Source: Symbiodinium sp. CCMP2592
Taxonomy: Eukaryota > Sar > Dinophyceae > Suessiales > Symbiodiniaceae
NCBI GenBank assembly: GCA_905221615.1
Contig: CAJNDT010001247.1
Span: forward strand, 246,501 to 310,500
Direction of reading: 5' to 3'
DNA: 64,000 nt
Numbering within the stretch: position 1 is the stretch's first letter; each line of letters opens with the position of its first letter. This document shows, piece by piece, positions 33,901 to 42,900 of this stretch. The notes under the pieces were generated by a model, which saw only the letters and a list, made by a program, of their open reading frames with translations, searched no databases and was not told where the DNA came from. The position numbers and the translations under genes were made by a program.

Positions 33901-36900
33901 AGTTTGGGGGGTCTAAGCTGCTGTACCAAGCATTATTGGAAGTCACACGATGCTGCAGCAACCTGGTCGGCGCTGCAAGCTGCCAAAAGGGACTTGTATT
34001 AATTTGGGGCATTATGGCATGGGACTAGAGGGAACGTGATCACCACCACTTCTTCGTGGCCTTTGAAAGAAGAGCAACCGAGCCTCAAGCCTCAAACCCC
34101 GACACCCCTGAACCCTGAATTCTGAACGCTTAGCCCCTAAACCCCGAACCTGGGTTCGTGTTATATAAGGAACCTAACTTGTAAGCCACCATAATCGGGA
34201 TTTATCGTAAATAATTAAGTATAGGTTTCCTGAATATGCTAACCCTTCACAAGAACCCATCAATAAACCCTAAACTGCCCGAAACTCTGAATCCCCGAAA
34301 CCTTAAACCCCAAATCCCCAAAACCCCTAAACTCTAAAACCCTGAGGTCCCCCCGAAGCCCTGAACTAGGGGTCGATTTCAACAAACCACGAAATTATTT
34401 AATGTAATTGTAGCTGTCTATCAAACAAGGGAAATGAACTACTGGTGATGATCTAATCAAGGACCCCAAACCTCTGGGAATTATGGTATATTCCTTATTA
34501 TGGGTAGTGCAGGATTTATATCACAACAACCCTACTATTTGCTTAAGAACCCCCAAAAAATAAAAAAAAAAATCCTTATGGGGGTAATATAGGGATTATT
34601 ATTTTTTATTTTTTGGGGGGTTTCTTAAGCAAATCGTAGTTTATATCACAACAACCGTCTTGCCCCAAATGGATACCTAGCAAACTGCAGGCTCGAAGCT
34701 TCGTTCTTGAAGGCTCGAATTTCGAAGTCCTCCGTGGTTGAGGGTCAGGGGTTTAGGGTTTAGGGTTAGGGGTTTAGGGGTTTAGGGTTTAGGGTTTAGG
34801 GTTTAGGGTTGAGGGGTTTAGGGTTGAGGGGTTTAGGGTTTAGGGTTAGGGGTTTAGGGTTAGGGGTTTAGGGTTGAGGGGTTTAGGGTTTAGGGTTGAG
34901 GGGTTTAGGGTTGAGGGGTTTAGGGTTCAGGGTTTAGGGTTGAGGGGTTTAGGGTTGAGGGGTTTAGGGTTTAGGTCCTCCGTTCCGCAGATGAGCTCCG
35001 GCTGGCCATCGTCGTCGACGTCGCAGAAGGCGAGTGCGCTGACGTTGTCACCTTCAAAGCTTACCCAAAAGGTCCACTTCCTCTATCATACATGCTTATA
35101 GGTTAGAAGGGGCCCCCACCCTGTAATCGTGACCATAAGGATTATATAGGATTATATTAGGGCCCTATTATATTCCTATTATACTACTATTACAGGGTGG
35201 GGGCAGCTTCTAACTTACAGGTCTACAAGGGGCTGACGCATAGTAGCCTCAGAACCAAGCCATGATCTACAAAAATTGCGTGACCCTACAGGGAACTCCA
35301 GAAACTTGGAATATGGAATAATGGTAGGATCCCCTGTAATTTTGCCTTAAAGGGGTTACGATAATGATATTCCAACTTTCTGGCTTCTACTGTAGCTATA
35401 CTGAACTTAGAACCCTAGCAAAAATACAATTTTAGCTGTTTCTTAGGGATTATAATAACCCAAAATTAAAAAAATATTTCAAAGTACCCCTAAGACTATT
35501 TACTAAGTCCCCCGACCCTCCAAAAGTGTTAATATTTCTAAGTACCCCTAAGGTAGACCCTAAACCCTGAACCAACCGGCTAGAAGGACTCAGAGGCCCT
35601 CGAGGCCCTGAGTCGAATGCCATAAACCTTATACTAGACCCAAGAATAATTGGAGGATCATGAGACTTAGTAAGGGGTTATAGGTACCTGATTTGGGGTT
35701 ATAAGTAATTATAAGTATAGTTACCTGAATGATAACCCTAGTCTAGACCCAAGAATAACCTACGAATAAAAAGGGTGCCCTTTTTGGTTTAAAGGGGCTT
35801 ATAAGGGAACCTGAACCCTTAAAAAGGGAATAGGGGCCCACTCGAGGTCCTAGTATAGGAGCCCTAAACACCTATAATCTTTTTTTTACAGGCTGGCAAG
35901 CGAACTACTGTAAACAAATTATAGGAGCCCTAAACACCCAGAGACTCCAAAACCCCTTAACTAAGGAATCCACCTTAAATCTTATTACGGTTCCTATTGT
36001 AATTTAAGGTAATTATATTGCTTAATTATGGGTTTAGGGGAGTCCCTGGGCACCCAACCCTCAAAAGCCCCTCCCTATGAACCTAAACCCTATCGTACCC
36101 TTCACAGTATCCTTATAGGAACCCGAAGCCATAAACCCTCTAGGCAACACAAACTCGGATCCCTAACAACCGTGCCTGTGACGGTCCAGTAGAGCTCGCT
36201 GCCCTCTGCATCAAAGGCTTGGACGGAGCCTCGTTGAAGGGGTTTAGGACTTAGGGCCCAGGGTTTCGGGTGAGGTGAAGGGTGGGGAAAGCGGCTATTC
36301 CACGGTTTAGGGTTCATGTGTGGGCCTTGATGGCTAGAATCAGCTTATGGGGTTTAGTGTATATAACTGTAGTGTAGTTGTGTTACCCCAAGGGTCCAAG
36401 TACCTAAAAATTATATACTCTCCAAAATCATAATCTGCAGAACTATGATTGTAACACCGAATTAATTATTGGGTCCGTTGGACCCTTGGGGCTAAGGAGC
36501 GCTAAGGAACAATAGACCTAACTCTCCAGGCCCTTGGCAGACACTCGCAAAAGCTGAAGCCCCCAACCTTGAACAGTCTGAACCCGGACCCCAAAAGGAT
36601 TTAACAATAGATCCCTTAAAGGAGTTCCCATAACGAGCCCCTAAGTAGTACAGGGTTCGGGGACCTGAATCTACTTTTTAGATCCTTCTGGTGGTCTGGG
36701 AAACGCCAGGTGGCAATTGCCGCCGACCACGCAGACAGGCTGCTCTATCGAAGCGAGGTGGCCGTAGGTGATGACGTTCACCTACCATAAGGATTTGGGG
36801 TTCAAGGACTGTCAACTATAACCCTAAGGGTCCAAAGGACCCAATAGTTAGGTACTTGGGTTTAGGATACTAGTTCTGTAGGCTACTATTTGGGAGAGTA

Positions 36901-39900
36901 TATGATAATTAGGTACTTGGATCCTTAGGGTAAGCTGACAAGAAGAACCGTGGCCCCCGCTCCCCAAAGGGTCGTAAGTAACTATATAGTAAAATCTAGG
37001 ATCAGGATTTCTGGGCTAGGAATTCTTATTCTCATTTGGGGAAGTACCCCACCTGACAGTGCCACCCATTGGGCTACCCTAGCAGCTGGTGACGCTAGCA
37101 TGCTCAGCAAGTAGTTTCTTGAAGAGTTATTTGATTGGACTCTGGACTCTCCTATGCGACCTATCTTCTTGATATGAGGATAGGATTCATCTTGGCACTC
37201 GAAAAAGTCGTATGTTCACATCTGGTGGTACGATCCTCCAACTTGCAGGTGCTTGTGCCCAATGGGTCCTGGGTAGTTACTTGAGCCACTTTGGGGTTAT
37301 GGATCCGCCAAGGTGTCGACATCCTGGACATCAAGCGGTCATACCGGGCAGCGAGAGGCCAGCCAAAGCCCCGCTGCAGCTTTTGCTATGGGTTTCTCTT
37401 CCTGTAGATTCACGTGTGCCGTGTAAAATGAAACGGCCATAGATTTCGCTTCCAAGGTGAATGACGGTGATTACTTCCTCAACTCCACACCCGAAATGGG
37501 AGTTTCCGAAAATAGGGGACCCTGATGCCTAACATAGCACCCTAAATAGTAGGATCCTTATTGTAAGGACCCCAAAATAAGGTAGCCCGCCCTTATTTTC
37601 GGAAACTCCCTTAAATAGGACCTCGAATTACTCCGGTTCTGGGCAGGCTGCTCCATCGTGCACGTCCTTAAAGAAGAGATCCGCATTCTCCTGGCCCCCA
37701 CCAAGCTTTCCCTAAGGCTCCATGTACCTATATAGTATATACTTAGGCCTTAAACTACCTATACTAGGATACCCAGTAACCTAAGAATAAAAAGGCCTCT
37801 CTTTTTGGTATTGGGTAACTTTATAAGGAACCTAGGACTACAAAAAGGGAATAAGGGTACTACTGGGCATCCTAGCCTATATAGGGACCCCTTTTAGGCT
37901 TAAGCATCTACTAGATCGGTACATGGAGCCTGTGGCTTCGGGCTTAGGGATTTGCTCCGGGGTATGTTGCACCACGCATGCGTACGCAGGATACTAGGTT
38001 GGCCCTATAGAGGTTCTGAAAGCCTTTCGTAGATCAAATCCTCTTAAGCCCAATGAAGGAAAATGTGGAATATCTCTCACGCCTACCTGGGATCCCTTTG
38101 GAATCGTCGTGGGCCCTCGCGACCAGGTCGGCTTTGAATGGGAATGATACACGCCCAGGCCCTCAGGGAGGAGCTAGACAGTAGAACCTCTGATTTGATG
38201 TCCTAAACTCGGTATAGGGTTTAGGTCTAGGGTTTACATCTGGTGGTTGATGGCACTGGGAGGACGCCCCTAAACATCAAGGATCTGAAAGGCCCTGCTG
38301 CAGTAAGCTTCTTTCGATTGCCTCCCTAACGTTCAGGAATCCTTATCCTAAACCCTAACATTCGGGACTCCCTCTCCAAAGTTGAACAGGGCCACGAATT
38401 CAAAGTTTTACGTTTAGAGGTTGAGGGGTTGCAGTCCTCCACGTTGTAGACCTTGAGGCGTAAGGGTCTTCATAAACAGAGCTTTGGGGGCATATTATAC
38501 TATACTCACAATAGCATAGTATCGGCAATGATTTAGGCCCCTATATGCGGCTTTTCGAATCCTCCACATCGTAGACCATGAGGCTTAGGGGTCTTAATAA
38601 ATAGAGTAGGCTTTACATGCAATAAGGAGCCCCCTACACCCTTATATGCGGCTTTTGGAATCCTCCACATCGTAGACCATGAGAGACGTCTGAGTGCCCA
38701 CCATGAGCATGTCCCGCTGGATGGCCGGATTGAGCTCACCTCTGGGCAGCGGATAGCTACCCAGACCCCCAGAAGGATCTAGAAAGTAGATCCCCTAATA
38801 TGAGGCCCTATACTACTAAGGGTACTTTATAGGAACCCCCATTAAGGGATCTACTTTTTGGATCCTCTCGGGGGTCTCAGTAGGTTCCTGAGTAGCCCCT
38901 TTATAATCAGGGCACCCTTTTCCCTACTACTGTATTTGGTTTTTTGGTAAGGGAGCCCAAAAAGAAAGAGGGCACATGGGCAATACTGAGGAACCGAAGT
39001 ATATAGGATTGCATGTTTCAGGTTTGAGTGTTTAGTCTGCTAGGGTTTTCTCTTGGGGGGAAGATGCTTTAACTAGGGCCCCACAAAAGCACATAAGCAA
39101 ACATTAGGGTAGGGATATCCTTATAAATGCTTATGCTTATGGGTCCCTAATTAACGTTTTTTGGCCAGGGTCCTTGACGAATCCAGCGCTCGCGGTTTAC
39201 ATGCACATGGGCAAAGATAAGAAGGACACGATGTGAAGACTCATCGTCGTAGGTATTGCTACGGGTGTCACTTTCCCAAAGAATAATACGGTTGATGATA
39301 TAAATCCTGCATTACCTTAATGACCCTAAACTATGGGAGTTATGTGACATTCCTTATTATGGGTAATGCAGGATTTATATCATCAACCGTACTGACGACG
39401 AAGATAGAAACCCTACAGTCAACTCTCTAGGTACTTAGGACCCGTCGGGATTCTAACCCGAGACATCAACCCCACATCCTAGGCCTGAGCCTAAGCCACA
39501 AAATCCGACATCGACATCCTGCGCGCCAGAAGCGCTACCACCCCTGCTTGACCTAAAAGGCTCATGGGACTTAGTAAGCGCAGTTACGAGTACCCTCACT
39601 GGGGTTATACGCATTTAGAATCATTTCCTTACTTATCACCCTAGTTGCCAGGTCCGACGAATCATGAACGCTTAAGTACTCATGATCGCTTAAGTACTCC
39701 TGCCACAATCCCTCAACCCTAAACCCCTAAAACCTTCATGGCTCGGTTTCGGGTTTTAGGTGGCATTCGGCCTGTGACCACGGATGTGATCTTTCGGTTG
39801 ATGTTGAGGAACATGACCTTTGGTCTGGGTTTGGTTTTAGGCCTAAGGCTTACCCAGAGAGCCCAATACCCCCTTAGTTCAGGAAGATAGCTCAAATCAT

Positions 39901-42900
39901 AATATGAAGCAATGTGGCTTAATTTATATAGGGCTTCATAATATGACTTCTTTAATTAGGGGCTATTGGGCTCTCTGGGTAGATACTGGGGCGTAAGCTT
40001 TGGATTTAGAAGATGGGGATTGTGGCTCTGCCTAAGCACAAGCACCGAGTAAGGTCGATGGCTGAAAAGGCATATTGGTAGTTGTCAAAATTAGGGCCCC
40101 TTTTGCGTTATTCTAAATATTAGTTGCCGTATTATAATAGGGACCCAAAAAGGGACCATAATTTTGACAACCACCCATATAGATCATGCAAGCTTCGGAT
40201 CCTTCTAGGGCTCATACTCTCAACAGTTGTAACGAGAGTGTCGAGAAAGGTTGTGGCTTAGGCTTTGTTGGTTGTAAGGCTTGTTGGATTGGAACTTCTG
40301 TCAGTCGGAATATTTAAGTCCAATGCTATTCCTTCGGGTTCCTGTTTATAAACATTGCACGTTGTTCCCCCTCAAACCCTGTTCTAATCATGAAGGCCCT
40401 TGTATTTCGGGCTCCTGATTTATAAACATTTTTCGTTGTTCTCCCTCTCAAACACTGTTCTTTCTCAAAGAGGCCCTTGTATTATGCACCTTGACCCCCT
40501 GATCTTTTGCATGAAGGCCCCTTTTTATGCACCTTGACCCAACACCAACAAGGCCGAGCAGAGCACTTGAAGTCACAGACAAGATGACTCGGCCTAACTT
40601 CTTGAAATATGAAGAACCCATGAACTTCAAAGGGGAAAAGGAGGGACCCTTAATGGGGACCCCTACCCTATAATGGGCTATATGATGGGTATATAACAGC
40701 TATATCAAGGGTATACCTAGGGGTCCTTATTAAGGGTCCCTCCTTTTACCCTTGAAGAACTAATCCCGGCCACACCGAAGCCCCTAGACCTTGAGAGCTT
40801 CAATCCTGCAACCCAGGTTTCGCACCCTCCACACGCGTGCCACAAAGTCCAAAACCAATGCTCAAGAAATGACGACTCGAACACACTAGGCCGCCCTGTA
40901 GATCTTGATCAAAGCTGACCCGCCTTTGTGGACTATTTTCGAGAACAGTACTCAATCATAGCTGGCCCCCAAAATCCCACGTGTGCATCGGAGAACTTCG
41001 TCAGGGGGGTTTGAGAGTGGTGCCTTGATACAGGAGTCTGAAGTCTTCGTGCTAGTATACCCCTAAAACCCAAACCATAAAACCCAAATGCATGTGCCCT
41101 ACACCAAGAATAGTCCGTCATCAGATAAGTGTAAGAGAATGTATCCGAGAAGCTCGCAGGGCCCTACTGTAGCTGCCTGAACAATTGCAACGGGTTTGTA
41201 GGGTTACACATACATAAGAATACATATATACATATATGTGTGCCCGTAACATGTATCTGTGGATAAATGTGTATAGGTGTAAACATGTATGTGTATATAT
41301 GTATATATACATATATCATCAGCTAAATGTAAACAACCAACTATATAAAAGCTAAATCTGGGGAAATGAACTAAGTACTATTTCTGCAGGCGCTCATATT
41401 ATTCTAGACAATTTGGGGCCCATATGTCTTGACACTTGCTGGCCTCATTCTGCGGATTCTCGACGCGGTTGTGCGGGCAGTGGATCAGCACCTACAACTT
41501 GGAGGATCACGGGACTTAGTAAGAAAGGCTATAAGTACCTTAGTTGGGGAAATATGTAATTATAAGTATAGTTACCTGTGTTAAATCCCTGGTTACTAAG
41601 TCTCCCGACCCTGTAAGTAGCCCTAAACCCCCCTTATAGAACCCTTATAGATCCCTTTAAAGGAGCCCCTATAGAACCCTTTTGGAACCTTTAGTTACCA
41701 AGTCCCATGACCCTTTAAGAAGCGCTCAAGGCTCGCCGGAACCCTCACAAAGTCCACCGTGCAAGGACATGGCACAGGGAAATCATAGGAACCCCCCAAA
41801 AACCACCTATTTCCAGGAAATGCACAAAGAAACCGTAGTAGGAACCCACCAAAACGTAGGTCTTGTCGGCGTAAGGTGGTTTCTAAGCCTTTTGGGCTAG
41901 GGTTGAAGGGGATCCTGGAATTAGTACCCCAACAAGGTTAATGGTTACCTACTCGCCTACGAGGGCTGCAAGACGCACACTCAGAACCCACGTCTTACTT
42001 GGAGGATCATGCGACTTAGTAGATAAGGTTATAAGCACGTTGATCGGGGTTACAAAGAACCATGACCCGTTAAGTACCCTAAACCCCCGCTTATAGAACC
42101 CTTATAGATCCCATTATAAATATAGTTGCCTGAATTATGACCCTGGTTACTAAGTCCCATGACCCTTTAAGTGCCTTCCCGGCGGTGGTCCCTGCAGACA
42201 GGCAGGGATGCTTGCCATCGTAGCGGCCCACGGCGACCAGGCCTTTGGGTATGGTTTTGTTTACAAAAAGGGACTTAGTGACTCCCACGAACCTCCAAGT
42301 AGGGTTCAGGCTTTAGGCAAAATCCCTGGTTTAGGGTTTCAGGTTTTAGGGCTCAGGGTCGAAAGTGTCAGGCTTTAGGGTTCAAGATTTAGGGTTTTAG
42401 AGTCGGGGCTTGAGGGTCTATTTTTACAGTGCCGGGTTTCGAGTTCTCAAGATTTGGGCACGACCCAAAGGGTCCTGAGTACCCATATGGTAGAACGTAG
42501 GGTTTCTAGCTTAGGAACTACTATGATGGTTTCGGGAAGTATCCCCCACAACAATATCCACATCCCTGGGGGAGAAGAGGTTCAAGGCTTTGGGGTTGAG
42601 GGCTGGAGTTGAGGACTTCAAAGTTAGGCTTTGGACGTTCGCGGTTGCGCGTCGGTTTAGAGTTGAAAAGGGGGTAGAGGGCAGAGGGTTTGGGGGCTTA
42701 GGGTTTAGAAGCCGCGAACGCTGGGTTCGCATGTTTGCCGGAACCGACGCTGGGTTTTCCTTTAGGGGCTCCTTGAAGCTTTCCTCAAATGCTTCTCTAG
42801 GGTTACAATGAGAGTTCAGAGTGCATGGTACAAGGGTCCATGTACCTATGCCTTGGCCCGGAAGTTACTACATAGGAACCCCATTTAAAGGTCAATGTAT

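Larger units (their letters stand above)
20351..40574. repeat. Copy 2 of the ~20.2 kb block (left end of right contig)
   Basis: Same sequence as 1-20226, continuing without interruption into unique DNA at 40575. The 24 bases between the gap and 20351 have no counterpart in the window because copy 1 starts at the window edge. This copy joins BBS2 exons 4-20 to exons 1-3, so it is the one to use for the gene model. Confidence 0.95.
40575..41435. other. BBS2 intron 3, unique part
   Basis: Holds the family R foldback (40628-40760) and the TA/TG tract. Otherwise I see no coding sequence or RNA gene. This is where the right contig becomes single-copy. Confidence 0.7.

Noticed and set aside
42091-42288. 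The complete 65-codon minus-strand frame as a small gene
   Set aside because: Only the 22 central residues are conserved (BBS2 exon 2); both ends are intron and MITE sequence.
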